Notes: generated from the sequence alone by a model not told the origin. Shown: positions 53,671 to 63,268, counted from the stretch's first letter. The stretch: DNA of 64,000 nucleotides from an uncultured Lachnospiraceae bacterium (GCA_902763335.1 CACWRR010000001.1:62001-126000); one strand, 5' to 3'. A program made the numbers and translations.

Positions 53671-54577
53671 GATAGGAAAAGCAGTTTCAGGTAAGGAGGA
53701 AATTGTAAAGAAGATTTTTACGGCAGTTCTTGCCGGAGGACATGTACTTTTGGAGGATGTTCCGGGAGTGGGAAAAACAACGCTTGCCATTGCATTTTCA
53801 AAGGTATTAAATCTTTCATACAGAAGAATGCAGTTTACGCCGGATGTTTTGCCGGCGGATGTTATTGGATTTTCAATGTATAATAAAAAAATAAATGATT
53901 TTGAATTTAAACCGGGAGCAGCTGTTTGCAATCTTATGCTTGCAGATGAGATTAACAGAACTTCACCTAAAACACAGGCAGCACTGCTTGAGGTTATGGA
54001 AGAGAAGAAGGTCACGGTGGATGGAGTGACGAGAAATTTGCCATCACCTTTTATCGTAATTGCAACACAGAACCCGTCCGGATATGTTGGAACTCAGAAA
54101 CTGCCGGAGTCCCAGCTTGACAGATTTATGTTAAAGCTATCGATGGGATATCCGGAATTTGAGGATGAAATAAATGTATATAAGGGAAGAAGTTATGATT
54201 CACTGGATAAGGTGAAGGAACTTTTAGATGACAATGATATAAATGAAATGAAAAAGTCTGTTTCGGAAGTGTATGTAGATGACAGCATTTATGAATATTT
54301 AACAAAAATAGTGCGTTCTACAAGAGAAAATGAATATATAAGTCTCGGAATCAGTCCGAGAGGCGGACTGGCTTTAATGGAGATGGCAAAAGCCACGGCA
54401 TATCTTGATGACAGAGAGTATGTAGTTCCTGAGGATATTATTAATAATATAGATTCGGTATGTACTCACAGAATAGTGTTAAGCTCGAAGGCAAAGGCAT
54501 CAGGATTAAAGGAACAGATGATAATGGATAAGATAAAAACGTCTGTTGAGATACCCAAAGGTTCATATAAAAGATAA
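53630..54577 (+). CDS. MoxR-family AAA+ ATPase
   Basis: A 315-residue chaperone-type ATPase. Walker A EDVPGVGKTTLA (about 40-51), Walker B LMLADEINRTSPK (about 103-115), and sensor 1 IATQNPSG are present; the C-terminal lid contains ISPRGGLALM. MoxR ATPases activate or assemble protein complexes, typically with a DUF58/VWA protein. GGAGG precedes the start, which lies inside the previous gene. DUF58 follows after 32 bases. Confidence 0.93.
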   Translation: MTGRKELQNQIQSEIGKAVSGKEEIVKKIFTAVLAGGHVLLEDVPGVGKTTLAIAFSKVLNLSYRRMQFTPDVLPADVIGFSMYNKKINDFEFKPGAAVCNLMLADEINRTSPKTQAALLEVMEEKKVTVDGVTRNLPSPFIVIATQNPSGYVGTQKLPESQLDRFMLKLSMGYPEFEDEINVYKGRSYDSLDKVKELLDDNDINEMKKSVSEVYVDDSIYEYLTKIVRSTRENEYISLGISPRGGLALMEMAKATAYLDDREYVVPEDIINNIDSVCTHRIVLSSKAKASGLKEQMIMDKIKTSVEIPKGSYKR

Positions 54578-54609
54578 ATATTAAATCAGTTTTGGATTGG
54601 AGAATGGAT

Positions 54610-55677
54610 ATGATCGGTAACTGGATGAATTATATTCTGTTTCTGGCAGCACTTGCATTGGCTTATGTATTTTATAATAATTATATAATGTTTGTAATAA
54701 TTGGGGCTGCAATTGCAGTGCCGATTGTTTCTATAATTGTATTTGAAATAACTTATAAAAAATTACAGCTTTCAATTGTGGACCTGCCATTAAAGGCAGG
54801 TAAAAATGCGGATATACAATTTGGTATCATGACACTAAACAGGACTATATTTCCCTTTGGAAGTATAAGAATCAAGCTGAATATAAAGAATTTATTTTAT
54901 AATAATCAGAAGGAATATATTATAAATATACCTGATATTCCACGAAAAGAAAGAAAAATACAATGGAAATTCAGTGCGGTTTACAGTGGATGTGTGCGGA
55001 TAAATATAGATGAAGTTGAGCTTACAGACATGCTTAGTCTTGTAAAAAGAACATATCCGGTTAATATTGAAAAAACTATAGAAATATATCCTGATGAGTG
55101 TGAAATTGATACGGAAACAGATGCACTTACGGCGGGGGCAGGAGATGAGACGGAAGTGCAATATATTAAAGGAACAGATGTATCTGAAGTGTCCGGGATA
55201 AGAGAGTATATACCGGGGGACAGCATGCAGGCTGTACATTGGAAACTCTCATCAAGATATGATAATTTTATGGTTAAAGATTTTTCGATGCCATATACGG
55301 ACAGAGTGTATCTGGCAATAGAGTTATATAACAATCCATCAGTAAATGACGAGATGGATAATGTCATAGATGTATATTATTCTATGGCACGTTTATTGGT
55401 AAAGCAGGGAAGACAGTTTTTTATGCTCTGGTACAATATTAAGACAGGTGTTAATGAGATAATGGAGATACAGACGGAGGAAGACGTAGTACAGGCTGTT
55501 GGAAATATGATGTATTCGTATCCGTCAGAACACCCGCTTACGGCATTTGAGGCCATAAAAACCGAGTATCCGGAGAATGATTACACTTTGATATATGTGA
55601 CAGGCAGCATGACAGGTATAAATGGAGAAAAAATATATACGTACAATGATAAGGTGGATGTGTATTTGATTGAATAG
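54610..55677 (+). CDS. DUF58 domain-containing membrane protein
   Basis: A 355-residue protein: two adjacent N-terminal membrane segments (about residues 5-45), then a beta-rich domain and the DUF58 signature GIREYIPGDSMQAVHWKLSS (about 200-219). It is the standard partner of MoxR. The start at 54610 is seven bases after GGAG; earlier in-frame starts at 54592 (TTG) and 54604 (ATG) are less well placed. Confidence 0.9.
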   Translation: MIGNWMNYILFLAALALAYVFYNNYIMFVIIGAAIAVPIVSIIVFEITYKKLQLSIVDLPLKAGKNADIQFGIMTLNRTIFPFGSIRIKLNIKNLFYNNQKEYIINIPDIPRKERKIQWKFSAVYSGCVRINIDEVELTDMLSLVKRTYPVNIEKTIEIYPDECEIDTETDALTAGAGDETEVQYIKGTDVSEVSGIREYIPGDSMQAVHWKLSSRYDNFMVKDFSMPYTDRVYLAIELYNNPSVNDEMDNVIDVYYSMARLLVKQGRQFFMLWYNIKTGVNEIMEIQTEEDVVQAVGNMMYSYPSEHPLTAFEAIKTEYPENDYTLIYVTGSMTGINGEKIYTYNDKVDVYLIE

Positions 55678-55700
55678 GCTGTTTCAGAATGGAGTCTGGT

Positions 55701-58172
55701 ATGAAAGATTTATTTGGAATAAAAAGAAAAAGACTTGAAAAAGAAAAAAAGGAAAGCAGAAGTACAGGAGTATATGTAAGTGATGTTCCGGGTGCAGGTA
55801 AGAGGGATAAGAAAATTAATGGCATCTTGCTTAACGGATTATTAAATGCCGTTATAGTTATCACAACTGTTATGAGTGTGTTGGAATCATTTAAGATAGG
55901 GTATTACAGGGGGATTATGTGCTTTTTTATAGTTGCACTGAGTATTTTTGCAGCTTCTTTTTATATCAATACAATATTTAAAATAACCGGATATGTATGT
56001 GTCATAGCTGGATTTGTATATGGAATTACGGAGTACACTGCTGTATTAAGAGGCGGTTTTGGTACGATTGCAAACAAATTTATGGAAGTTATAGAGGTTG
56101 TTTTAGACCTTCCGATAGAGAGAAGATATGCTGAATATACGCCAAACCGTGAACTTGCAGTTACATTGTGTGCTGTATTTCTAGGAGGAGCTTTTGCACT
56201 GCTTTTTAATATTGTGATAACGGAAACAAAGGGATTTATTATAGTTTTGTTTTTTACATTTCCGTTTGTGCAGCTTGGAATTTATTTTAACAGAAATATT
56301 AATATTTACGTTTTCATTTTATATATGGCAGCCCTTACGGCATTAATGATATTAAGAACCGGACATTATAAAAATGAGACACGAAAGAAGTCGGGATATA
56401 ATGTAAAACGTAAAAAAAATACCTATGAGTATGATTATATAAGTAATAATGGAAACGGGTTGGCAAGAACGCTGAGAATAATATTTGTATTTGTAATTGT
56501 GGCAATAATCATTTCTATCATTTATCCAAAAGGAAGATTTGACATAAATAATTCTGGCGACGGAATGAAGGAGAACACAAAAGAATTTGCCAAAAAAGTT
56601 TCGCTTGTCGGATTTTGGGGAATGCTTAACCCGAACGGAAGCGGAAACGGTGGAATAGGACGAAGCAAGCTTGGGCAGGCAGACAGGGTAAGACTTGATT
56701 ATCAGAAAGATCTGGATGTTATAACGGCGGTATTTCCAGAAGAGAAAAATATTTATCTCAGGGCTTATACGGGAACTACATATGAGGACAATAACTGGAA
56801 ATATATTTCTGAAAGCAAACCTGCAAATTATAAACCGCTTGAGGAATACGGACTTACTTCAAATGATGTGGCATCATTAAACGGAGATATATTAAAAAAT
56901 GATACTAACCATCTGTTAGTCAATAAAGAAAAAATGATATATGTATATAACACATTTGCAAATAATCTTTTCAGATATATTCCTGAAAATGTAAAGGATG
57001 GAAACCAGTATTACAATACGGTTGTAAATGATGATGAATTTGTAGGAAAACTTGACTATGGATATGGAATTAAATGCTGGTATTATAATTTGCGTAATGA
57101 TTTAACACTTGAAGATATGAAAACGTATGCAGAACAGCTTAAAAATGACAATAGTTCCGAAAAAATATATGATATTGAGGAAAAATACAGAGAGTATGTT
57201 TATAATACCTATCTTGAGGTGCCGGCGGAAAATAAAAAAGTAATTGATGATATTTTAAATGAAAATGGTATCAGTGAAGATGACAGTCTTGATAATGTGT
57301 ATAAGATTATTTATCTGTTTGACAATCAGTATGAATACACACTTATGCCGGGAAAAACACCAAACGGAAAAGATTTTGTAAATTATTTCCTGAAAGAAAG
57401 TAAAAAGGGTTACTGTTCATATTTTGCATCATCAGCCGTGCTCATGTTCCGTGAACTTGGTATTCCTGCCAGATATACAGGCGGGTATATGGTGTCTACC
57501 ACAGACAGTGATTACATGTCAGAAGATATGTACAGTCGTGAAATGGATGAATCTGTGGTCGCAGGTATGAAAAAGGGTGAATATACCGTATATGATATTG
57601 AGGTAAATGACAGTGATGCCCATGCGTGGACAGAAGTTTATATAGACAATCTTGGATGGATACCTGTGGATGTTACGCCGCCATCAGACGATGAGGACAC
57701 ATCCGATGACAGCCAGGGAATAGGAGTACTGTTAAACAATCTGTTTAACAGTAATACAGTGGAGAGTGTAAAAAATACCGCCATAAATATGGCTGTCATG
57801 GTTATTGTTCTGGGAGCAATATCCGTTGTTGCGGGAGCTGCTGCAATACTGATAATAAAATACAGAAGAAAGAGGTGCCTTGATATAGATAAAAATTACA
57901 GGTATATGGTTCGCATAGCAAAAGTCGGTGGTTTAAAATGGAATAACCGTATAGTGCTTGAAAGACTTGGGGAGGAACTGACAGAATATGATATATGCAA
58001 TCAGGAAGATACTGAAAAACTCCTAACGATAATAGAAAAAGCAAAATATTCCAATACAGGTGTCTCTGAGGATGAAATGAAAAATGTAAATATAATTATA
58101 AATAAAATAGCAGATAATATTTATGGTAATCTTTCATTTTGGAAAAAAATAAGATATTCATATTTATTTTAA
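55701..58172 (+). CDS. Transglutaminase-domain membrane protein
   Basis: An 823-residue protein with about seven membrane segments in the first 275 residues, an extracytoplasmic region, a transglutaminase core and a last membrane segment (about 690-712) before a cytosolic tail. The Cys-His-Asp triad is visible: GYCSYFASSAVLMFRELGIP (about 570), SDAHAWTEVYID (about 639) and WIPVDVTPP (about 654). It resembles TgpA-like proteins encoded with MoxR and DUF58. It may act as protease or crosslinker on surface proteins or peptidoglycan; activity is inferred. Confidence 0.9.
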   Translation: MKDLFGIKRKRLEKEKKESRSTGVYVSDVPGAGKRDKKINGILLNGLLNAVIVITTVMSVLESFKIGYYRGIMCFFIVALSIFAASFYINTIFKITGYVCVIAGFVYGITEYTAVLRGGFGTIANKFMEVIEVVLDLPIERRYAEYTPNRELAVTLCAVFLGGAFALLFNIVITETKGFIIVLFFTFPFVQLGIYFNRNINIYVFILYMAALTALMILRTGHYKNETRKKSGYNVKRKKNTYEYDYISNNGNGLARTLRIIFVFVIVAIIISIIYPKGRFDINNSGDGMKENTKEFAKKVSLVGFWGMLNPNGSGNGGIGRSKLGQADRVRLDYQKDLDVITAVFPEEKNIYLRAYTGTTYEDNNWKYISESKPANYKPLEEYGLTSNDVASLNGDILKNDTNHLLVNKEKMIYVYNTFANNLFRYIPENVKDGNQYYNTVVNDDEFVGKLDYGYGIKCWYYNLRNDLTLEDMKTYAEQLKNDNSSEKIYDIEEKYREYVYNTYLEVPAENKKVIDDILNENGISEDDSLDNVYKIIYLFDNQYEYTLMPGKTPNGKDFVNYFLKESKKGYCSYFASSAVLMFRELGIPARYTGGYMVSTTDSDYMSEDMYSREMDESVVAGMKKGEYTVYDIEVNDSDAHAWTEVYIDNLGWIPVDVTPPSDDEDTSDDSQGIGVLLNNLFNSNTVESVKNTAINMAVMVIVLGAISVVAGAAAILIIKYRRKRCLDIDKNYRYMVRIAKVGGLKWNNRIVLERLGEELTEYDICNQEDTEKLLTIIEKAKYSNTGVSEDEMKNVNIIINKIADNIYGNLSFWKKIRYSYLF

Positions 58173-58243
58173 AATACACTTGAATTTCAGGTGTGAAATG
58201 GTGTATATTTATAATATATTATAGTGGAAACGGAGTGATATAT

Positions 58244-58969
58244 ATGGCAATATTTTATGGAATAAATTCAGATTCGGTAAGCACATTGTTTTCTGGTATA
58301 AATTCATCAACGGGAATGGGAAATTCTAATATTCTTTCAGAGTATTACAGTATTAAAAGCGGAGCATACAAAAAGGCTTTAACGGCATATTATGCTAAGA
58401 CTGATACAGACAGCACAAAGACTTCAGTAAAGAATAATATAAAGGATAAGACAACTTCAACATCTTCTGATTCAACCAAAACACTTACTACGATAAAGAG
58501 CAGTTCTGATGATTTGAAGAAGATATCAGGTGAACTTGTCACAAAGGGCAAGGATTCAGTGTTTAAGAAATCACAGGAAGATGTATACAAAAAGGTGGAA
58601 GAATTTGCAAACAGCTACAATAAAGTATTAAGCAATGCAAAAGAGTCATCATCATCAAATATAAAGAATACATTATCAAACTTAAAGACATATACATCAG
58701 CAAATAAAAAGATGCTTAATAAAATCGGTGTAAGTATCAGTGATGACGGAAGTTTGTCAGTAGATAAAGAAAAGTTTATGGCTGCTGATATGTCGGATAT
58801 AAAGTCTGTATTTAACGGTACCGGTTCGTATGCATATTATGTACAGTCAAAGTCGGCAATGATGTCATATTATGCTGAAAATGAAGCATCAAAGGGAAGT
58901 ACATATACCTCAGGCGGAGGATATTCATATAATTATTCTACAGGTGAGATAGTAAATAATTTTGTATAA
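58244..58969 (+). CDS. Protein resembling the C-terminal part of flagellar cap protein FliD
   Basis: A 241-residue Ser/Lys/Thr-rich protein without signal peptide or membrane segment. Residues about 110-215 follow the FliD C-terminus pattern: EEFANSYNKVLSNA, then LNKIGVSISDDGSLSVDKEKF and DIKSVFNGTGSYA, each compared as separate motifs. The N-terminal FliD domain is missing, and no flagellar genes are near. The start at 58244 has CGGAG upstream. A cap-like role in a non-flagellar assembly, or a structural relic, are both open. A terminator follows. Confidence 0.65.
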   Translation: MAIFYGINSDSVSTLFSGINSSTGMGNSNILSEYYSIKSGAYKKALTAYYAKTDTDSTKTSVKNNIKDKTTSTSSDSTKTLTTIKSSSDDLKKISGELVTKGKDSVFKKSQEDVYKKVEEFANSYNKVLSNAKESSSSNIKNTLSNLKTYTSANKKMLNKIGVSISDDGSLSVDKEKFMAADMSDIKSVFNGTGSYAYYVQSKSAMMSYYAENEASKGSTYTSGGGYSYNYSTGEIVNNFV

Positions 58970-58984
58970 GATATAAAGATAAGT

Positions 58985-59021
58985 AAAACCATTGGCATGT
59001 AAAAGTGTTGATGGTTTTTTT
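58985..59021 (+). terminator. Terminator before the fatty acid operon
   Basis: AAAACCAT (58985-58992) and ATGGTTTT (59011-59018) form the stem, followed by more T residues. It closes the 52-59 kb gene group. Confidence 0.75.
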
Positions 59022-59030
59022 ATTTTTGTG

Positions 59031-59059
59031 TTGACAAATTTTATAAATAAATATATACT
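59031..59059 (+). promoter_or_regulatory. Sigma-A promoter of the fab operon
   Basis: TTGACA (59031-59036), 17 bases, TATACT (59054-59059), 43 bases before the acpP start. A TTTGA-N3-TCAAA palindrome begins at the last base of the -10 box. Confidence 0.85.
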
Positions 59060-59071
59060 TTGAACATCAAA
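59059..59071. promoter_or_regulatory. FabT-like operator, site 1
   Basis: TTTGA-ACA-TCAAA, a perfect palindrome immediately downstream of the -10 box, where a repressor would block initiation. FabT, the MarR-type repressor of streptococcal fab genes, binds a similar TTTGA/TCAAA palindrome; the regulator of this organism is not in the window. Confidence 0.5.
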
Positions 59072-59101
59072 TTATTTTACACAAAGAAAGGAATATATGA
59101 A

Positions 59102-59332
59102 ATGTTAGAAAAATTAAAGAAAATTATTGCAGAACAGTTAAATGTAAGTGAGGATTCAGTTAAACCTGAGACAAGTTTTAAAGATGATCTTGAAGCAGAC
59201 TCTCTTGATCTGTTTGAGGTTGTAATGGCAATTGAGGATGAATATAATGTTGAGATACCTTCAGAAGATTTAGAAAAAATATCTACAGTTGGAGATGTTA
59301 TAGATTATTTAAAAGCAAGAGGTGTTGAATAG
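59102..59332 (+). CDS. acpP: Acyl carrier protein (ACP2)
   Basis: A 76-residue ACP with the phosphopantetheine serine in [12 protein letters not shown] (about residue 37). It is distinct from ACP1 at 22345. ATG 59102 has AAAGGA upstream. It begins the fab operon; fabH, often first in such operons, is not present here. Confidence 0.92.
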   Translation: MLEKLKKIIAEQLNVSEDSVKPETSFKDDLEADSLDLFEVVMAIEDEYNVEIPSEDLEKISTVGDVIDYLKARGVE

Positions 59333-59337
59333 GACTT

Positions 59338-60273
59338 ATGAAGACAAAGATAACAGAACTGTTAAATATAAAATATCCCATTATACAGGGTGGTATGGCA
59401 TGGGTTGCAGAACATAATCTGGCAGGTGCTGTATCAAAGGCAGGAGGACTTGGAATTATAGCAGGTGCCAATGCTCCGGCAGATGTTATACGAAATGAGA
59501 TACGTATGGCAAGAGAGATAACCGGTAATCCGATAGGGGTAAATGTGATGCTTATAAGTCCGTATGCTGATGAAGTTGCAAAAGTGGTTGTTGAAGAAAA
59601 AATATCTGTAGTCACTACAGGTGCCGGAAGTCCGGAGAAATATATAAATATGTGGAAGGATGCGGGAATAAAGATTATACCGGTTGTTGCATCGGTTGCC
59701 CTTGCAAAGAGAATGGAACGATGCGGAGCTTCAGCAGTAATTGCGGAAGGATGTGAGTCTGGCGGACACATCGGGAAAGAGACTACGATGTCGCTTGTTC
59801 CACAGGTTGTGGATGCAGTTGATATTCCGGTAATTGCAGCAGGTGGAATTGCTGACGGAAGAGGTGTTGCAGCAGCATTTATGCTGGGAGCACAGGCCGT
59901 ACAGATGGGTACAAGGTTTTTGGTGGCAGATGAATCCATTGTGCATGACAATTATAAAAATAAAGTCATAAAGGCAAAGGATATAGACACTGAAGTTACC
60001 GGTATGAGTCATGGTCATCCTGTAAGACAGCTTAGAAATAAGATGACAAGAGAGTACTCAAAGCTTGAGAGGAATGGAGCTTCATTCGACGAGCTTGAAC
60101 ATCTTACTCTGGGGGCACTCAGAAAGGCTGTTATAGATGGAGATGTGGATGACGGAACAATGATGGCAGGTCAGATTGCAGGTCTTGTATCAAAAAAACA
60201 GAGTTGTGAAGAAATCATAAACGAAATCATGAATGAGACAAAGGAACTTTTAGGAGATAAATATTTTGCATAA
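59338..60273 (+). CDS. fabK: Enoyl-ACP reductase II (flavoprotein)
   Basis: A 311-residue FMN-dependent enoyl-ACP reductase of the FabK type. Seen: KYPIIQGGMAWVAEHNLAGA (residues 12-31), VVTTGAGSPEKY, EGCESGGHIGKETTMSLVPQ and IAAGGIADGRG. Placement between ACP and FabD argues for FabK rather than a nitronate monooxygenase. It starts five bases after the ACP2 stop. Confidence 0.93.
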   Translation: MKTKITELLNIKYPIIQGGMAWVAEHNLAGAVSKAGGLGIIAGANAPADVIRNEIRMAREITGNPIGVNVMLISPYADEVAKVVVEEKISVVTTGAGSPEKYINMWKDAGIKIIPVVASVALAKRMERCGASAVIAEGCESGGHIGKETTMSLVPQVVDAVDIPVIAAGGIADGRGVAAAFMLGAQAVQMGTRFLVADESIVHDNYKNKVIKAKDIDTEVTGMSHGHPVRQLRNKMTREYSKLERNGASFDELEHLTLGALRKAVIDGDVDDGTMMAGQIAGLVSKKQSCEEIINEIMNETKELLGDKYFA

Positions 60274-60288
60274 TTTTTGCACAAATAC

Positions 60289-60301
60289 TTTGAAATTCAA
60301 A
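60289..60301. promoter_or_regulatory. FabT-like operator, site 2
   Basis: TTTGA-AAT-TCAAA in the 55-base gap between fabK and fabD, the same palindrome as at 59059-59071. An internal promoter may be controlled here, but no clear -35/-10 pair was found. Confidence 0.45.
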
Positions 60302-60328
60302 ATATATACGAAAGGCATGGTGTAACTG

Positions 60329-61255
60329 ATGGGTATTGCATTTGTGTTTCCGGGACAGGGTGTTCAGAAGTCCGGAATGGCACTGGATTTTTATGAAAAA
60401 TCAGATGAAAGTAAAAAGATATTTGATATAGCTGAGAAAAATCTGGATTTTGATATTAAGAAGGTCTGTTTTACAGATAATCGTGAAATAGATATTACAG
60501 AATATACACAAGCGGCATTGCTGACAGCCTGTATATCCATGTATAGTGAGTTGAAAAAATATAATATTAATCCCGATGTATGTGCGGGACTAAGCCTTGG
60601 AGAGTATGCGGCGATGGTAGTGGCAGGTGTTATGGATTTTGGTGATGCTGTCAGAGCTGTAAGAAGAAGAGGAATTCTTATGCAGAATGCAGTACCGTTA
60701 GGTGCAGGAGCTATGTCAGCCATATTGGGACTGGATAACACGACGGTTGAAAACATATGCAATGATATAGACGGAGTGGGTATTGCCAATTATAACTGTC
60801 CCGGACAGGTGGTTATCACAGGAATACCTCATGCGATAAAAGTTGCATCTGAAAGGTTATCAGAGGCGGGAGCTAAAAGAATACTCCCATTAAATGTAAG
60901 CGGACCTTTTCATTCGTTTATGCTAAAGGGGGCAGGGGATGAACTCGAATCATACCTTGCTGATATAACCATAAATAAACCGGTTATTCCGTATGTAACA
61001 AATGTTACGGCTGAATATGTCACAGACAATGCACATATCAGGGAATTACTTGGAAAACAGGTACATTCTTCGGTTAAGTGGCAGCATAGCGTGGAAAAAA
61101 TGATAAATAATGGTGCCGATACATTTGTGGAAATAGGTCCGGGCAGAACTATATCGGGCTTCATAAGAAAGATTAATTCAAATGTAAAGGTATATAATAT
61201 TCAGAAATTTGAAGATGTTAAAAAGGTTGTAGAAGCCCTGAAAGGAGATAAGTAA
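60329..61255 (+). CDS. fabD: Malonyl-CoA:ACP transacylase
   Basis: A 308-residue acyltransferase loading malonate onto [16 protein letters not shown] at the start, the nucleophile serine in [11 protein letters not shown] (about residue 90), the active His in [10 protein letters not shown] (about 200), and [12 protein letters not shown] at the end. One base separates it from fabG. Confidence 0.95.
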   Translation: MGIAFVFPGQGVQKSGMALDFYEKSDESKKIFDIAEKNLDFDIKKVCFTDNREIDITEYTQAALLTACISMYSELKKYNINPDVCAGLSLGEYAAMVVAGVMDFGDAVRAVRRRGILMQNAVPLGAGAMSAILGLDNTTVENICNDIDGVGIANYNCPGQVVITGIPHAIKVASERLSEAGAKRILPLNVSGPFHSFMLKGAGDELESYLADITINKPVIPYVTNVTAEYVTDNAHIRELLGKQVHSSVKWQHSVEKMINNGADTFVEIGPGRTISGFIRKINSNVKVYNIQKFEDVKKVVEALKGDK

Positions 61256-61256
61256 A

Positions 61257-61985
61257 TTGCAGGAAATGAAAACAGCGCTGGTGACGGGAGCAGGGCGCGG
61301 AATAGCTAAAAATCTGGCAGAATCAGGATTTTACGTTATAGTTAATTATAATGGTTCAAGAGAAAATGCAGAAAATGTCGTAAATGAAATAATTTCATCA
61401 GGAGGCAGGGCGAAAGCATTGCAGTGTAATGTTTCTGATACTGATGCTGTAGCAAAAATGACCGATGATATCAAAAGTGAATTTGGAACAATTGATGTTC
61501 TTGTAAATAATGCAGGCATAGTTAAAGATAATCTGATTGTAAGAATGACTGAAAAAGATTTTGATGATGTGATAAGTACAAATCTTAAGGGAACATTTAA
61601 TACGATAAAGTATGTTTCTAAGGCCATGATAAAACAGAGACATGGAAGAATAGTAAATATTTCCAGTGTTGTGGGAATTGTGGGGAATGCAGGACAGGCT
61701 AATTATGCTGCATCAAAAGCCGGAATAATAGGACTTACAAAGTCAGCTGCCAAAGAACTTGCCGGCAGAAATATAACAGTAAATGCTGTTGCACCGGGAT
61801 TTATCACAACGGAAATGACTGATAAACTTAGTGATGACGTGAAAGAGCAGATGATGGCAGCTATTCCCTTAAAGAGGTTTGGAACTACAAAAGATATTGC
61901 AGATGCCGTGGCATTTCTTGTGTCTGATAATGCTTCTTATATAACTGGACAGGTTATAGAGGTTAACGGTGGAATGAATATGTAG
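61257..61985 (+). CDS. fabG: 3-oxoacyl-ACP reductase with a gap in its nucleotide-binding loop
   Basis: A 242-residue short-chain dehydrogenase of the FabG type. The catalytic residues are intact: [26 protein letters not shown] (Ser, Tyr, Lys, two motif parts) and APGFITTEM. The dinucleotide loop reads [15 protein letters not shown] where FabG normally has TGAxRGIGRAIAxxLAxxG: four residues, including the third glycine, are missing at 61304/61305. The gap is in frame and equals about one helix turn, so the protein may fold but NADPH binding could be weakened. It starts at TTG 61257, seven bases after AAAGGAGAT; ATG 61266 is possible. Confidence 0.9.
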   Translation: MQEMKTALVTGAGRGIAKNLAESGFYVIVNYNGSRENAENVVNEIISSGGRAKALQCNVSDTDAVAKMTDDIKSEFGTIDVLVNNAGIVKDNLIVRMTEKDFDDVISTNLKGTFNTIKYVSKAMIKQRHGRIVNISSVVGIVGNAGQANYAASKAGIIGLTKSAAKELAGRNITVNAVAPGFITTEMTDKLSDDVKEQMMAAIPLKRFGTTKDIADAVAFLVSDNASYITGQVIEVNGGMNM

Positions 61986-62007
61986 ACTGACAGAATGGAG
62001 AATTGCG

Positions 62008-63243
62008 TTGAGAAGAGTAGTAGTAACCGGAATGGGGGCAATAACCCCGTTAGGAAATAATGTAAATGATTTTTGGAATGGTATAAAAAATGAAAATGTA
62101 GGTATAGATAAAATTACTAAATTTGATACAGAAAATTTCAGGGTTAAACTGGCAGCAGAAGTAAAGAATTATTCACCTGATGAATGTATGGATTTTAAAT
62201 CGGCAAAAAGGATGGCACTTTTTTGCCAATATGCGGTTTCAGCTGCAACTGAAGCATTGAAAGACGCAGATATTAACATGAAAAAAGAAGATGCCTATCG
62301 TGTAGGAGTTTCTGTAGGAAGTGGAGTTGGAAGCTTACAGAGTGTAGAAAAAGAGACCTATACTTTATTTAACAGGGGACCGGGAAGAATAAATCCACTG
62401 TTTGTACCCATGATGATTACTAATATGGCAGCCGGAAATATTTCTATACAGACGGGTGCGAAGGGGAAAAGTATAAATGTTGTTACAGCGTGTGCCACAG
62501 GTACCAACTCTATCGGAGAGGCATACAGAACCATACAATATGGTGATGCAGATGTAATGATAGCCGGCGGAACGGAAGCGGCAGTCACACAGATAGGTAT
62601 AGGTGGATTTATGGCACTAAAAGCATTGTCAACATCAGATAATCCATTAAGAGCATCCATTCCGTTTGACAGGGACAGAGGCGGATTTGTAATGGGAGAG
62701 GGTGCAGGTATAGTTATTCTTGAGGAACTTGAACATGCAAAGAGAAGGGGGGCTAAAATACTTGCTGAGGTAGCAGGGTATGGTAACAGCTCTGATGCAT
62801 ATCATATAACATCTCCGGCAGAGGATGGTTCAGGTGCGGCAAGGGCTATGGAAAATGCCGTTAATGATGCGGGGATAAAAAAGGAAGATGTTTTTTATAT
62901 AAATGCACACGGAACAGGTACCCATTTAAATGACCTGTTTGAAACAAGGGCAATAAAACTTGCGTTTGGAAAGCATGCTAAAAATATGTATATCAACTCT
63001 ACAAAATCTATGATAGGACATATGTTAGGGGCAGCGGGAGCTGTGGAATTTATTACATGTGTTAAGGAAATAAATGAGGGATATATACATAAGACTGTTG
63101 GTCTTGAAAATCCGGATGAAGAACTTGATTTAAATTATGTTAAAGACGAAGGTATACATATTGATGTTAAATATGCATTAACCAATTCACTGGGATTTGG
63201 AGGACATAATTCAAGTTTACTTATAAAGAAATATGTTGAATGA
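62008..63243 (+). CDS. fabF: 3-oxoacyl-ACP synthase II
   Basis: A 411-residue condensing enzyme. The Cys-His-His triad is complete: NVVTACATGTNSIGEAYR (Cys about 163), INAHGTGTHLND (His about 303) and SMIGHMLGAAGAVEF (His about 339). It starts at TTG 62008 with GGAG at 61997-62000. It elongates ACP-bound acyl chains with malonyl-ACP. Confidence 0.95.
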   Translation: MRRVVVTGMGAITPLGNNVNDFWNGIKNENVGIDKITKFDTENFRVKLAAEVKNYSPDECMDFKSAKRMALFCQYAVSAATEALKDADINMKKEDAYRVGVSVGSGVGSLQSVEKETYTLFNRGPGRINPLFVPMMITNMAAGNISIQTGAKGKSINVVTACATGTNSIGEAYRTIQYGDADVMIAGGTEAAVTQIGIGGFMALKALSTSDNPLRASIPFDRDRGGFVMGEGAGIVILEELEHAKRRGAKILAEVAGYGNSSDAYHITSPAEDGSGAARAMENAVNDAGIKKEDVFYINAHGTGTHLNDLFETRAIKLAFGKHAKNMYINSTKSMIGHMLGAAGAVEFITCVKEINEGYIHKTVGLENPDEELDLNYVKDEGIHIDVKYALTNSLGFGGHNSSLLIKKYVE

Positions 63244-63268
63244 AATAGATACAGAAATGAGGAATAAT

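Noticed and set aside
58176-58194. Near-palindrome ACACTTGAATTTCAGGTGT before the FliD-like gene
   Set aside because: Arms have mismatches and no T run or promoter is near; too weak to call a site.
61257-61985. fabG as a pseudogene
   Set aside because: The deletion keeps the frame and all catalytic residues, and the gene is in an intact operon.
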